From Gordius sp. MW1 (taxonomy: Eukaryota; Nematomorpha; Gordioida; Gordea; Gordiidae): a stretch of DNA of 64,000 nt. Location: positions 7,688,168 to 7,752,167 of the forward strand of contig OZ038531.1 in the NCBI GenBank assembly GCA_964036665.1, read 5' to 3'. This document shows positions 48,901 through 63,900 of this stretch, piece after piece. A model generated the notes under the pieces. That model made no database searches, was not told the DNA's origin, and saw nothing but the letters and a program-made list of their open reading frames with translations. Both the position numbers and the translations under genes were made by a program. Every line of letters starts with the position of its first letter. Positions within the stretch are counted from its first letter, which is position 1.

Positions 48901-51900
48901 TTCTATTTTTGAATAAAATTATTACAGTAATTATTTTAAAAAATGATATAGCATGTAAATATTTGACATAAAAGTTAAATCTGCACATAAAGGTGTAGAA
49001 ACAAAGTTCACCTTCTTCCTCAGTTGTAGTACGTGGGGTTGAATGAGTTTTGTAGGTTCCTAAATAATAATTAAACAAAGTTAAAGTCGTATAATTTTGA
49101 AATAATCTAAATCATTGTAAACGACGAATAGTAGCACTACGTCCAAATCGCATTATTGAATTCATACCTTTGGTAAGAGGTGTGGTGATTGTCCTGATCG
49201 ATGTTCTTCCTGCAACGGTAATAAAAGTTACAATGCTGTACAAAATACTCTTAACAGTCGAGGTAATTTACAATATACAATAATTTGCATAGATAGTGGA
49301 GTTTTATATTGAATAAAGGCAAAAAGTAAAATTCTACCGGTAATCTTGGGAGTTGTAGTTGTTTCAACGCGACGAGTCGAAGTTTCTTAAAATCAATTTA
49401 AAATTGTATATAATAAATAAGAAGACGCACATTGAATCAAATACACATGTTTTTAATATCTTGATAAAAGCGGTTATACAAAAATTATAACTAGATCTGT
49501 GTGCTTTAAATTAAACGTTATATATTGCAGTACCTTTCCTTGAGGTAAATTTATGTGGAGTGGTGCTTTCTAAAAATAAATCATCAGTTAAGAAGTCGCA
49601 TAATTAATTGAAGATATTTAAGTGAATTAGTTATTGCTTACCTTTTCGATATGTTGTGGTTCTTCGTTCACGCTGGCTGGAAGTTGTCTCTTTAAATAGT
49701 TTTAATATTTTATGAATATATCCATTTTAAGGGTAATTATTGTTTTCAGCCTCTATATTATTCTACAAAATCCTTTATTCAAACAACTACGCTTAAAATG
49801 CGAAGAATAGAATGTCTGAAGATGTTTTTAATGGCTTATGCATATGAATAATAGATTTGTGATAAAATTACCGTAACATTTTTCGATGATAATTTCGATT
49901 AGGTGAAGTTGTCCTGTTATCTCGAAATCTCCCAATAAATCACTTACGAATGCATTCTTGTATTTAATTTCAACAATTTTGCCATTTTCGTTAACCTTCA
50001 GGATGACATCTAATCCAATTTGATGAACTTCGATCTAAACATCAAGGAGTTACCATATATGTATGTAATAAGGTTCAGGGAAAAATGATAATGAACATAT
50101 AACTGCACACCGAACTTACTATATTTATATTCTTGGGTATACACAACTTTTTAACGGATTTATTTGGCTTGAAGATTATTAGGCAGACGTACAATCCTTT
50201 TCCTTTCGGATTTTTTATGGCGCATAGCTATGTAAAACATATATTTAACGTTTTGAGATAAATCTTACGTCACTCTTTATAATGATTCCATATGATGATA
50301 ATTGGTAAATCCAGATGATTTGCTTTTTAATTATTTTAGAAATACTTGAACCAATAGCATTAATAACGAATATATCTTTTCCATCGAATGGATACAAGAC
50401 ATTATCGCCTTCTTTGATGAGGTAAACTTGTGCTGGGCTAAAATATAATGAAAATAGATTTAAATAGATTTCGGAGTAGACTTACAAAAATTGAGGAATG
50501 AACGGAATCAAAATTCGAATGATATAGTTGCCGCTCTTGATGATGTAATCGCATATTTCTAGTTTAAGAAAAAAACATGATATAGTTTGTTGGCATTGAA
50601 AAAACAATTAAAAACACATACTCTTGCGGGGAATAGTTGGACGTGTTCTAAGGAAGGTTGTACCGGTTTCTATTTTTGAATAAAATTATTACAGTAATTA
50701 TTTTAAAAAATGATATAGCATGTAAGTATTTGACATAAAAGTTAAATCTGCACATAAAGGTGTAGAAACAAAGTTCACCTTCTTCCTCGGTTGTAGTACG
50801 TGGGGTTGAATGAGTTTTGTAGGTTCCTAAATAATAATTAAACAAAGTTAAAGTCGTATAATTTTGAAATAATCTAAATCATTGTAAACGACGAATAGTA
50901 GCACTACGTCCAAATCGCATTATTGAATTCATACCTTTGGTAAGAGGTGTGGTGATTGTCCTGATCGATGTTCTTCCTGCAACGGTAATAAAAGTTACAA
51001 TGCTGTACAAAATACTCTTAACAGTCGAGGTAATTTACAATGTACAATAATTTGCATAAATAGTGGAGTTTTATATTGAATAAAGGCAAAAAGTAAAATT
51101 CTACCGGTAATCTTGGGAGTTGTAGTTGTTTCAACGCGACGAGTCGAAGTTTCTTAAAATCAATTTAAAATTGTATATAATAAATAAGAAGACGCACATT
51201 GAATCTAATACACATGTTTTTAATATCTTGATAAAAGCGGTTATACAAAAATTATAACTAGAGGCTGTGTGCTTTAAATTAAACGTTATATATTGCAGTA
51301 CCTTTCCTTGAGGTAAATTTATGTGGAGTGGTGCTTTCTAAAAATAAATCGACAGTTAAGAAGTCGCATAATTAATTGAAGATATTTAAGTGAATTAGTT
51401 ATTGCTTACCTTTTCGATATGTTGTGGTTCTTCGTTCACGCTGGCTGGAAGTTGTCTCTTTAAATAGTTTTAATATTTTATGAATATATCCATTTTAAGG
51501 GTAATTATTGTTTTCAACCTCTATATTATTCTACAAAATCCTTTATTCAAACAACTACGCTTAAAATGCGAAGAATAGAATGTCTGAAGATGTTTTAAAT
51601 GGCTTATGCATATGAATAATAGATTTGTGATAAAATTACCGTAACATTTTTCGATGATAATTTCGATTAGGTGAAGTTGTCCTGTTATCTCGAAATCTCC
51701 CAATAAATCACTTACGAATGCATTCTTGTATTTAATTTCAACAATTTTGCCATTTTCGTTAACCTTCAGGATGACATCTAATCCAATTTGATGAACTTCG
51801 ATCTAAACATCAAGGAGTTACCATATATGTATGTAATAAGGTTCAGGGAAAAATGATAATGAACATATAACTGCACACCGAACTTACTATATTTATATTC

Positions 51901-54900
51901 TTGGGTATACACAACTTTTTAACGGATTTATTTGGCTTGAAGATTATTAGGCAGACGTACAATCCTTTTCCTTTCGGATTTTTTATGGCGCATAGCTATG
52001 TAAAACATATATTTAACGTTTTGAGATAAATCTTACGTCACTCTTTATAATGATTCCATATGATGATAATTGGTAAATCCAGATGATTTGCTTTTTAATT
52101 ATTTTAGAAATACTTGAACCAATAGCATTAATAACGAATATATCTTTTCCATCGAATGGATACAAGACATTATCGCCTTCTTTGATGAGGTAAACTTGTG
52201 CTGGGCTAAAATATAATGAAAATAGATTTAAATAGATTTCGGAGTAGACTTACAAAAATTGAGGAATGAACGGAATCAAAATTCGAATGATATAGTTGCC
52301 GCTCTTGATGATGTAACCGCATATTTCTAGTTTAAGAAAAAAACATGATATAGTTTGTTGGCATTGAAAAAACAATTAAAAACACATACTCTTGCGGGGA
52401 ATAGTTGGACGTGTTCTAAGGAAGGTTGTACCGGTTTCTATTTTTGAATAAAATTATTACAGTAATTATTTTAAAAAATGATATAGCATGTAAGTATTTG
52501 ACATAAAAGTTAAATCTGCACATAAAGGTGTAGAAACAAAGTTCACCTTCTTCCTCGGTTGTAGTACGTGGGGTTGAATGAGTTTTGTAGGTTCCTAAAT
52601 AATAATTAAACAAAGTTAAAGTCGTATAATTTTGAAATAATCTAAATCATTGTAAACGACGAATAGTAGCACTACGTCCAAATCGCATTATTGAATTCAT
52701 ACCTTTGGTAAGAGGTGTGGTGATTGTCCTGATCGATGTTCTTCCTGCAACGGTAATAAAAGTTACAATGCTGTACAAAATACTCTTAACAGTCGAGGTA
52801 ATTTACAATGTACAATAATTTGCATAAATAGTGGAGTTTTATATTGAATAAAGGCAAAAAGTAAAATTCTACCGGTAATCTTGGGAGTTGTAGTTGTTTC
52901 AACGCGACGAGTCGAAGTTTCTTAAAATCAATTTAAAATTGTATATAATAAATAAGAAGACGCACATTGAATCTAATACACATGTTTTTAATATCTTGAT
53001 AAAAGCGGTTATACAAAAATTATAACTAGAGGCTGTGTGCTTTAAATTAAACGTTATATATTGCAGTACCTTTCCTTGAGGTAAATTTATGTGGAGTGGT
53101 GCTTTCTAAAAATAAATCGACAGTTAAGAAGTCGCATAATTAATTGAAGATATTTAAGTGAATTAGTTATTGCTTACCTTTTCGATATGTTGTGGTTCTT
53201 CGTTCACGCTGGCTGGAAGTTGTCTCTTTAAATAGTTTTAATATTTTATGAATATATCCATTTTAAGGGTAATTATTGTTTTCAACCTCTATATTATTCT
53301 ACAAAATCCTTTATTCAAACAACTACGCTTAAAATGCGAAGAATAGAATGTCTGAAGATGTTTTTAATGGCTTATGCATATGAATAATAGATTTGTGATA
53401 AAATTACCGTAACATTTTTCGATGATAATTTCGATTAGGTGAAGTTGTCCTGTTATCTCGAAATCTCCCAATAAATCACTTACGAATGCATTCTTGTATT
53501 TAATTTCAACAATTTTGCCATTTTCGTTAACCTTCAGGATGACATCTAATCCAATTTGATGAACTTCGATCTAAACATCAAGGAGTTACCATATATGTAT
53601 GTAATAAGGTTCAGGGAAAAATGATAATGAACATATAACTGCACACCGAACTTACTATATTTATATTCTTGGGTATACACAACTTTTTAACGGATTTATT
53701 TGGCTTGAAGATTATTAGGCAGACGTACAATCCTTTTCCTTTCGGATTTTTTATGGCGCATAGCTATGTAAAACATATATTTAACGTTTTGAGATAAATC
53801 TTACGTCACTCTTTATAATGATTCCATATGATGATAATTGGTAAATCCAGATGATTTGCTTTTTAATTATTTTAGAAATACTTGAACCAATAGCATTAAT
53901 AACGAATATATCTTTTCCATCGAATGGATACAAGACATTATCGCCTTCTTTGATGAGGTAAACTTGTGCTGGGCTAAAATATAATGAAAATAGATTTAAA
54001 TAGATTTCGGAGTAGACTTACAAAAATTGAGGAATGAACGGAATCAAAATTCGAATGATATAGTTGCCGCTCTTGATGATGTAACCGCATATTTCTAGTT
54101 TAAGAAAAAAACATGATATAGTTTGTTGGCATTGAAAAAACAATTAAAAACACATACTCTTGCGGGGAATAGTTGGACGTGTTCTAAGGAAGGTTGTACC
54201 GGTTTCTATTTTTGAATAAAATTATTACAGTAATTATTTTAAAAAATGATATAGCATGTAAGTATTTGACATAAAAGTTAAATCTGCACATAAAGGTGTA
54301 GAAACAAAGTTCACCTTCTTCCTCGGTTGTAGTACGTGGGGTTGAATGAGTTTTGTAGGTTCCTAAATAATAATTAAACAAAGTTAAAGTCGTATAATTT
54401 TGAAATAATCTAAATCATTGTAAACGACGAATAGTAGCACTACGTCCAAATCGCATTATTGAATTCATACCTTTGGTAAGAGGTGTGGTGATTGTCCTGA
54501 TCGATGTTCTTCCTGCAACGGTAATAAAAGTTACAATGCTGTACAAAATACTCTTAACAGTCGAGGTAATTTACAATGTACAATAATTTGCATAAATAGT
54601 GGAGTTTTATATTGAATAAAGGCAAAAAGTAAAATTCTACCGGTAATCTTGGGAGTTGTAGTTGTTTCAACGCGACGAGTCGAAGTTTCTTAAAATCAAT
54701 TTAAAATTGTATATAATAAATAAGAAGACGCACATTGAATCTAATACACATGTTTTTAATATCTTGATAAAAGCGGTTATACAAAAATTATAACTAGAGG
54801 CTGTGTGCTTTAAATTAAACGTTATATATTGCAGTACCTTTCCTTGAGGTAAATTTATGTGGAGTGGTGCTTTCTAAAAATAAATCGACAGTTAAGAAGT

Positions 54901-57900
54901 CGCATAATTAATTGAAGATATTTAAGTGAATTAGTTATTGCTTACCTTTTCGATATGTTGTGGTTCTTCGTTCACGCTGGCTGGAAGTTGTCTCTTTAAA
55001 TAGTTTTAATATTTTATGAATATATCCATTTTAAGGGTAATTATTGTTTTCAACCTCTATATTATTCTACAAAATCCTTTATTCAAACAACTACGCTTAA
55101 AATGCGAAGAATAGAATGTCTGAAGATGTTTTTAATGGCTTATGCATATGAATAATAGATTTGTGATAAAATTACCGTAACATTTTTCGATGATAATTTC
55201 GATTAGGTGAAGTTGTCCTGTTATCTCGAAATCTCCCAATAAATCACTTACGAATGCATTCTTGTATTTAATTTCAACAATTTTGCCATTTTCGTTAACC
55301 TTCAGGATGACATCTAATCCAATTTGATGAACTTCGATCTAAACATCAAGGAGTTACCATATATGTATGTAATAAGGTTCAGGGAAAAATGATAATGAAC
55401 ATATAACTGCACACCGAACTTACTATATTTATATTCTTGGGTATACACAACTTTTTAACGGATTTATTTGGCTTGAAGATTATTAGGCAGACGTACAATC
55501 CTTTTCCTTTCGGATTTTTTATGGCGCATAGCTATGTAAAACATATATTTAACGTTTTGAGATAAATCTTACGTCACTCTTTATAATGATTCCATATGAT
55601 GATAATTGGTAAATCCAGATGATTTGCTTTTTAATTATTTTAGAAATACTTGAACCAATAGCATTAATAACGAATATATCTTTTCCATCGAATGGATACA
55701 AGACATTATCGCCTTCTTTGATGAGGTAAACTTGTGCTGGGCTAAAATATAATGAAAATAGATTTAAATAGATTTCGGAGTAGACTTACAAAAATTGAGG
55801 AATGAACGGAATCAAAATTCGAATGATATAGTTGCCGCTCTTGATGATGTAATCGCATATTTCTAGTTTAAGAAAAAAACATGATATAGTTTGTTGGCAT
55901 TGAAAAAACAATTAAAAACACATACTCTTGCGGGGAATAGTTGGACGTGTTCTAAGGAAGGTTGTACCGGTTTCTATTTTTGAATAAAATTATTACAGTA
56001 ATTATTTTAAAAAATGATATAGCATGTAAGTATTTGACATAAAAGTTAAATCTGCACATAAAGGTGTAGAAACAAAGTTCACCTTCTTCCTCGGTTGTAG
56101 TACGTGGGGTTGAATGAGTTTTGTAGGTTCCTAAATAATAATTAAACAAAGTTAAAGTCGTATAATTTTGAAATAATCTAAATCATTGTAAACGACGAAT
56201 AGTAGCACTACGTCCAAATCGCATTATTGAATTCATACCTTTGGTAAGAGGTGTGGTGATTGTCCTGATCGATGTTCTTCCTGCAACGGTAATAAAAGTT
56301 ACAATGCTGTACAAAATACTCTTAACTGTCGAGGTAATTTACAATGTACAATAATTTGCATAAATAGTGGAGTTTTATATTGAATAAAGGCAAAAAGTAA
56401 AATTCTACCGGTAATCTTGGGAGTTGTAGTTGTTTCAACGCGACGAGTCGAAGTTTCTTAAAATCAATTTAAAATTGTATATAATAAATAAGAAGACGCA
56501 CATTGAATCTAATACACATGTTTTTAATATCTTGATAAAAGCGGTTATACAAAAATTATAACTAGAGGCTGTGTGCTTTAAATTAAACGTTATATATTGC
56601 AGTACCTTTCCTTGAGGTAAATTTATGTGGAGTGGTGCTTTCTAAAAATAAATCAACAGTTAAGAAGTCGCATAATTAATTGAAGATATTTAAGTGAATT
56701 AGTTATTGCTTACCTTTTCGATATGTTGTGGTTCTTCGTTCACGCTGGCTGGAAGTTGTCTCTTTAAATAGTTTTAATATTTTATGAATATATCCATTTT
56801 AAGGGTAATTATTGTTTTCAACCTCTATATTATTCTACAAAATCCTTTATTCAAACAACTACGCTTAAAATGCGAAGAATAGAATGTCTGAAGATGTTTT
56901 TAATGGCTTATGCATATGAATAATAGATTTGTGATAAAATTACCGTAACATTTTTCGATGATAATTTCGATTAGGTGAAGTTGTCCTGTTATCTCGAAAT
57001 CTCCCAATAAATCACTTACGAATGCATTCTTGTATTTAATTTCAACAATTTTGCCATTTTCGTTAACCTTCAGGATGACATCTAATCCAATTTGATGAAC
57101 TTCGATCTAAACATCAAGGAGTTACCATATATGTATGTAATAAGGTTCAGGGAAAAATGATAATGAACATATAACTGCACACCGAACTTACTATATTTAT
57201 ATTCTTGGGTATACACAACTTTTTAACGGATTTATTTGGCTTGAAGATTATTAGGCAAACGTACAATCCTTTTCCTTTCGGATTTTTTATGGCGCATAGC
57301 TATGTAAAACATATATTTAACGTTTTGAGATGAATCTTACGTCACTCTTTATAATGATTCCATATGATGATAATTGGTAAATCCAGATGATTTGCTTTTT
57401 AATTATTTTAGAAATACTTGAACCAATAGCATTAATAACGAATATATCTTTTCCATCGAATGGATACAAGACATTATCGCCTTCTTTGATAAGGTAAACT
57501 TGTGCTGGGCTAAAATATAATGAAAATAGATTTAAATAGATTTCGGAGTAGACTTACAAAAATTGAGGAATGAACGGAATCAAAATTCGAATGATATAGT
57601 TGCCGCTCTTGATGATGTAATCGCATATTTCTAGTTTAAGAAAAAAACATGATATAGTTTGTTAACAATTAAAAACACATACTCTTGCGGGGAATAGTTG
57701 GACGTGTTCTAAGGAAGGTTGTACCGGTTTCTATTTTTGAATAAAATTATTACAGTAATTATTTTAAAAAATGATATAGCATGTAAATATTTGACATAAA
57801 AGTTAAATCTGCACATAAAGGTGTAGAAACAAAGTTCACCTTCTTCCTCGGTTGTAGTACGTGGGGTTGAATGAGTTTTGTAGGTTCCTAAATAATAATT

Positions 57901-60900
57901 AAACAAAGTTAAAGTCGTATAATTTTGAAATAATCTAAATCATTGTAAACGACGAATAGTAGCACTACGTCCAAATCGCATTATTGAATTCATACCTTTG
58001 GTAAGAGGTGTGGTGATTGTCCTGATCGATGTTCTTCCTGCAACGGTAATAAAAGTTACAATGCTGTACAAAATACTCTTAACAGTCGAGGTAATTTACA
58101 ATGTACAATAATTTGCATAAATAGTGGAGTTTTATATTGAATAAAGGCAAAAAGTAAAATTCTACCGGTAATCTTGGGAGTTGTAGTTGTTTCAACGCGA
58201 CGAGTCGAAGTTTCTTAAAATCAATTTAAAATTGTATATAATAAATAAGAAGACGCACATTGAATCAAATACACATGTTTTTAATATCTTGATAAAAGCG
58301 GTTATACAAAAATTATAACTAGATCTGTGTGCTTTAAATTAAACGTTATATATTGCAGTACCTTTCCTTGAGGTAAATTTATGTGGAGTGGTGCTTTCTA
58401 AAAATAAATCATCAGTTAAGAAGTCGCATAATTAATTGAAGATATTTAAGTGAATTAGTTATTGCTTACCTTTTCGATATGTTGTGGTTCTTCGTTCACG
58501 CTGGCTGGAAGTTGTCTCTTTAAATAGTTTTAATATTTTATGAATATATCCATTTTAAGGGTAATTATTGTTTTCAACCTCTATATTATTCTACAAAATC
58601 CTTTATTCAAACAACTACGCTTAAAATGCGAAGAATAGAATGTCTGAAGATGTTTTTAATGGCTTATGCATATGAATAATAGATTTGTGATAAAATTACC
58701 GTAACATTTTTCGATGATAATTTCGATTAGGTGAAGTTGTCCTGTTATCTCGAAATCTCCCAATAAATCACTTACGAATGCATTCTTGTATTTAATTTCA
58801 ACAATTTTGCCATTTTCGTTAACCTTCAGGATGACATCTAATCCAATTTGATGAACTTCGATCTAAACATCAAGGAGTTACCATATATGTATGTAATAAG
58901 GTTCAGGGAAAAATGATAATGAACATATAACTGCACACCGAACTTACTATATTTATATTCTTGGGTATACACAACTTTTTAACGGATTTATTTGGCTTGA
59001 AGATTATTAGGCAAACGTACAATCCTTTTCCTTTCGGATTTTTTATGGCGCATAGCTATGTAAAACATATATTTAACGTTTTGAGATGAATCTTACGTCA
59101 CTCTTTATAATGATTCCATATGATGATAATTGGTAAATCCAGATGATTTGCTTTTTAATTATTTTAGAAATACTTGAACCAATAGCATTAATAACGAATA
59201 TATCTTTTCCATCGAATGGATACAAGACATTATCGCCTTCTTTGATAAGGTAAACTTGTGCTGGGCTAAAATATAATGAAAATAGATTTAAATAGATTTC
59301 GGAGTAGACTTACAAAAATTGAGGAATGAACGGAATCAAAATTCGAATGATATAGTTGCCGCTCTTGATGATGTAATCGCATATTTCTAGTTTAAGAAAA
59401 AAACATGATATAGTTTGTTAACAATTAAAAACACATACTCTTGCGGGGAATAGTTGGACGTGTTCTAAGGAAGGTTGTACCGGTTTCTATTTTTGAATAA
59501 AATTATTACAGTAATTATTTTAAAAAATGATATAGCATGTAAATATTTGACATAAAAGTTAAATCTGCACATAAAGGTGTAGAAACAAAGTTCACCTTCT
59601 TCCTCGGTTGTAGTACGTGGGGTTGAATGAGTTTTGTAGGTTCCTAAATAATAATTAAACAAAGTTAAAGTCGTATAATTTTGAAATAATCTAAATCATT
59701 GTAAACGACGAATAGTAGCACTACGTCCAAATCGCATTATTGAATTCATACCTTTGGTAAGAGGTGTGGTGATTGTCCTGATCGATGTTCTTCCTGCAAC
59801 GGTAATAAAAGTTACAATGCTGTACAAAATACTCTTAACAGTCGAGGTAATTTACAATGTACAATAATTTGCATAAATAGTGGAGTTTTATATTGAATAA
59901 AGGCAAAAAGTAAAATTCTACCGGTAATCTTGGGAGTTGTAGTTGTTTCAACGCGACGAGTCGAAGTTTCTTAAAATCAATTTAAAATTGTATATAATAA
60001 ATAAGAAGACGCACATTGAATCAAATACACATGTTTTTAATATCTTGATAAAAGCGGTTATACAAAAATTATAACTAGATCTGTGTGCTTTAAATTAAAC
60101 GTTATATATTGCAGTACCTTTCCTTGAGGTAAATTTATGTGGAGTGGTGCTTTCTAAAAATAAATCATCAGTTAAGAAGTCGCATAATTAATTGAAGATA
60201 TTTAAGTGAATTAGTTATTGCTTACCTTTTCGATATGTTGTGGTTCTTCGTTCACGCTGGCTGGAAGTTGTCTCTTTAAATAGTTTTAATATTTTATGAA
60301 TATATCCATTTTAAGGGTAATTATTGTTTTCAGCCTCTATATTATTCTACAAAATCCTTTATTCAAACAACTACGCTTAAAATGCGAAGAATAGAATGTC
60401 TGAAGATGTTTTTAATGGCTTATGCATATGAATAATAGATTTGTGATAAAATTACCGTAACATTTTTCGATGATAATTTCGATTAGGTGAAGTTGTCCTG
60501 TTATCTCGAAATCTCCCAATAAATCACTTACGAATGCATTCTTGTATTTAATTTCAACAATTTTGCCATTTTCGTTAACCTTCAGGATGACATCTAATCC
60601 AATTTGATGAACTTCGATCTAAACATCAAGGAGTTACCATATATGTATGTAATAAGGTTCAGGGAAAAATGATAATGAACATATAACTGCACACCGAACT
60701 TACTATATTTATATTCTTGGGTATACACAACTTTTTAACGGATTTATTTGGCTTGAAGATTATTAGGCAGACGTACAATCCTTTTCCTTTCGGATTTTTT
60801 ATGGCGCATAGCTATGTAAAACATATATTTAACGTTTTGAGATAAATCTTACGTCACTCTTTATAATGATTCCATATGATGATAATTGGTAAATCCAGAT

Positions 60901-63900
60901 GATTTGCTTTTTAATTATTTTAGAAATACTTGAACCAATAGCATTAATAACGAATATATCTTTTCCATCGAATGGATACAAGACATTATCGCCTTCTTTG
61001 ATGAGGTAAACTTGTGCTGGGCTAAAATATAATGAAAATAGATTTAAATAGATTTCGGAGTAGACTTACAAAAATTGAGGAATGAACGGAATCAAAATTC
61101 GAATGATATAGTTGCCGCTCTTGATGATGTAATCGCATATTTCTAGTTTAGGAAAAAACATGATATAGTTTGTTGGCATTGAAAAAACAATTAAAAACAC
61201 ATACTCTTGCGGGGAATAGTTGGACGTGTTCTAAGGAAGGTTGTACCGGTTTCTATTTTTGAATAAAATTATTACAGTAATTATTTTAAAAAATGATATA
61301 GCATGTAAGTATTTGACATAAAAGTTAAATCTGCACATAAAGGTGTAGAAACAAAGTTCACCTTCTTCCTCGGTTGTAGTACGTGGGGTTGAATGAGTTT
61401 TGTAGGTTCCTAAATAATAATTAAACAAAGTTAAAGTCGTATAATTTTGAAATAATCTAAATCATTGTAAACGACGAATAGTAGCACTACGTCCAAATCG
61501 CATTATTGAATTCATACCTTTGGTAAGAGGTGTGGTGATTGTCCTGATCGATGTTCTTCCTGCAACGGTAATAAAAGTTACAATGCTGTACAAAATACTC
61601 TTAACAGTCGAGGTAATTTACAATGTACAATAATTTGCATAAATAGTGGAGTTTTATATTGAATAAAGGCAAAAAGTAAAATTCTACCGGTAATCTTGGG
61701 AGTTGTAGTTGTTTCAACGCGACGAGTCGAAGTTTCTTAAAATCAATTTAAAATTGTATATAATAAATAAGAAGACGCACATTGAATCTAATACACATGT
61801 TTTTAATATCTTGATAAAAGCGGTTATACAAAAATTATAACTAGAGGCTGTGTGCTTTAAATTAAACGTTATATATTGCAGTACCTTTCCTTGAGGTAAA
61901 TTTATGTGGAGTGGTGCTTTCTAAAAATAAATCGACAGTTAAGAAGTCGCATAATTAATTGAAGATATTTAAGTGAATTAGTTATTGCTTACCTTTTCGA
62001 TATGTTGTGGTTCTTCGTTCACGCTGGCTGGAAGTTGTCTCTTTAAATAGTTTTAATATTTTATGAATATATCCATTTTAAGGGTAATTATTGTTTTCAA
62101 CCTCTATATTATTCTACAAAATCCTTTATTCAAACAACTACGCTTAAAATGCGAAGAATAGAATGTCTGAAGATGTTTTTAATGGCTTATGCATATGAAT
62201 AATAGATTTGTGATAAAATTACCGTAACATTTTTCGATGATAATTTCGATTAGGTGAAGTTGTCCTGTTATCTCGAAATCTCCCAATAAATCACTTACGA
62301 ATGCATTCTTGTATTTAATTTCAACAATTTTGCCATTTTCGTTAACCTTCAGGATGACATCTAATCCAATTTGATGAACTTCGATCTAAACATCAAGGAG
62401 TTACCATATATGTATGTAATAAGGTTCAGGGAAAAATGATAATGAACATATAACTGCACACCGAACTTACTATATTTATATTCTTGGGTATACACAACTT
62501 TTTAACGGATTTATTTGGCTTGAAGATTATTAGGCAGACGTACAATCCTTTTCCTTTCGGATTTTTTATGGCGCATAGCTATGTAAAACATATATTTAAC
62601 GTTTTGAGATAAATCTTACGTCACTCTTTATAATAATTCCATATGATGATAATTGGTAAATCCAGATGATTTGCTTTTTAATTATTTTAGAAATACTTGA
62701 ACCAATAGCATTAATAACGAATATATCTTTTCCATCGAATGGATACAAGACATTATCGCCTTCTTTGATGAGGTAAACTTGTGCTGGGCTAAAATATAAT
62801 GAAAATAGATTTAAATAGATTTCGGAGTAGACTTACAAAAATTGAGGAATGAACGGAATCAAAATTCGAATGATATAGTTGCCGCTCTTGATGATGTAAT
62901 CGCATATTTCTAGTTTAAGAAAAAAACATGATATAGTTTGTTGGCATTGAAAAAACAATTAAAAACACATACTCTTGCGGGGAATAGTTGGACGTGTTCT
63001 AAGGAAGGTTGTACCGGTTTCTATTTTTGAATAAAATTATTACAGTAATTATTTTAAAAAATGATATAGCATGTAAGTATTTGACATAAAAGTTAAATCT
63101 GCACATAAAGGTGTAGAAACAAAGTTCACCTTCTTCCTCGGTTGTAGTACGTGGGGTTGAATGAGTTTTGTAGGTTCCTAAATAATAATTAAACAAAGTT
63201 AAAGTCGTATAATTTTGAAATAATCTAAATCATTGTAAACGACGAATAGTAGCACTACGTCCAAATCGCATTATTGAATTCATACCTTTGGTAAGAGGTG
63301 TGGTGATTGTCCTGATCGATGTTCTTCCTGCAACGGTAATAAAAGTTACAATGCTGTACAAAATACTCTTAACTGTCGAGGTAATTTACAATGTACAATA
63401 ATTTGCATAAATAGTGGAGTTTTATATTGAATAAAGGCAAAAAGTAAAATTCTACCGGTAATCTTGGGAGTTGTAGTTGTTTCAACGCGACGAGTCGAAG
63501 TTTCTTAAAATCAATTTAAAATTGTATATAATAAATAAGAAGACGCACATTGAATCTAATACACATGTTTTTAATATCTTGATAAAAGCGGTTATACAAA
63601 AATTATAACTAGAGGCTGTGTGCTTTAAATTAAACGTTATATATTGCAGTACCTTTCCTTGAGGTAAATTTATGTGGAGTGGTGCTTTCTAAAAATAAAT
63701 CAACAGTTAAGAAGTCGCATAATTAATTGAAGATATTTAAGTGAATTAGTTATTGCTTACCTTTTCGATATGTTGTGGTTCTTCGTTCACGCTGGCTGGA
63801 AGTTGTCTCTTTAAATAGTTTTAATATTTTATGAATATATCCATTTTAAGGGTAATTATTGTTTTCAACCTCTATATTATTCTACAAAATCCTTTATTCA

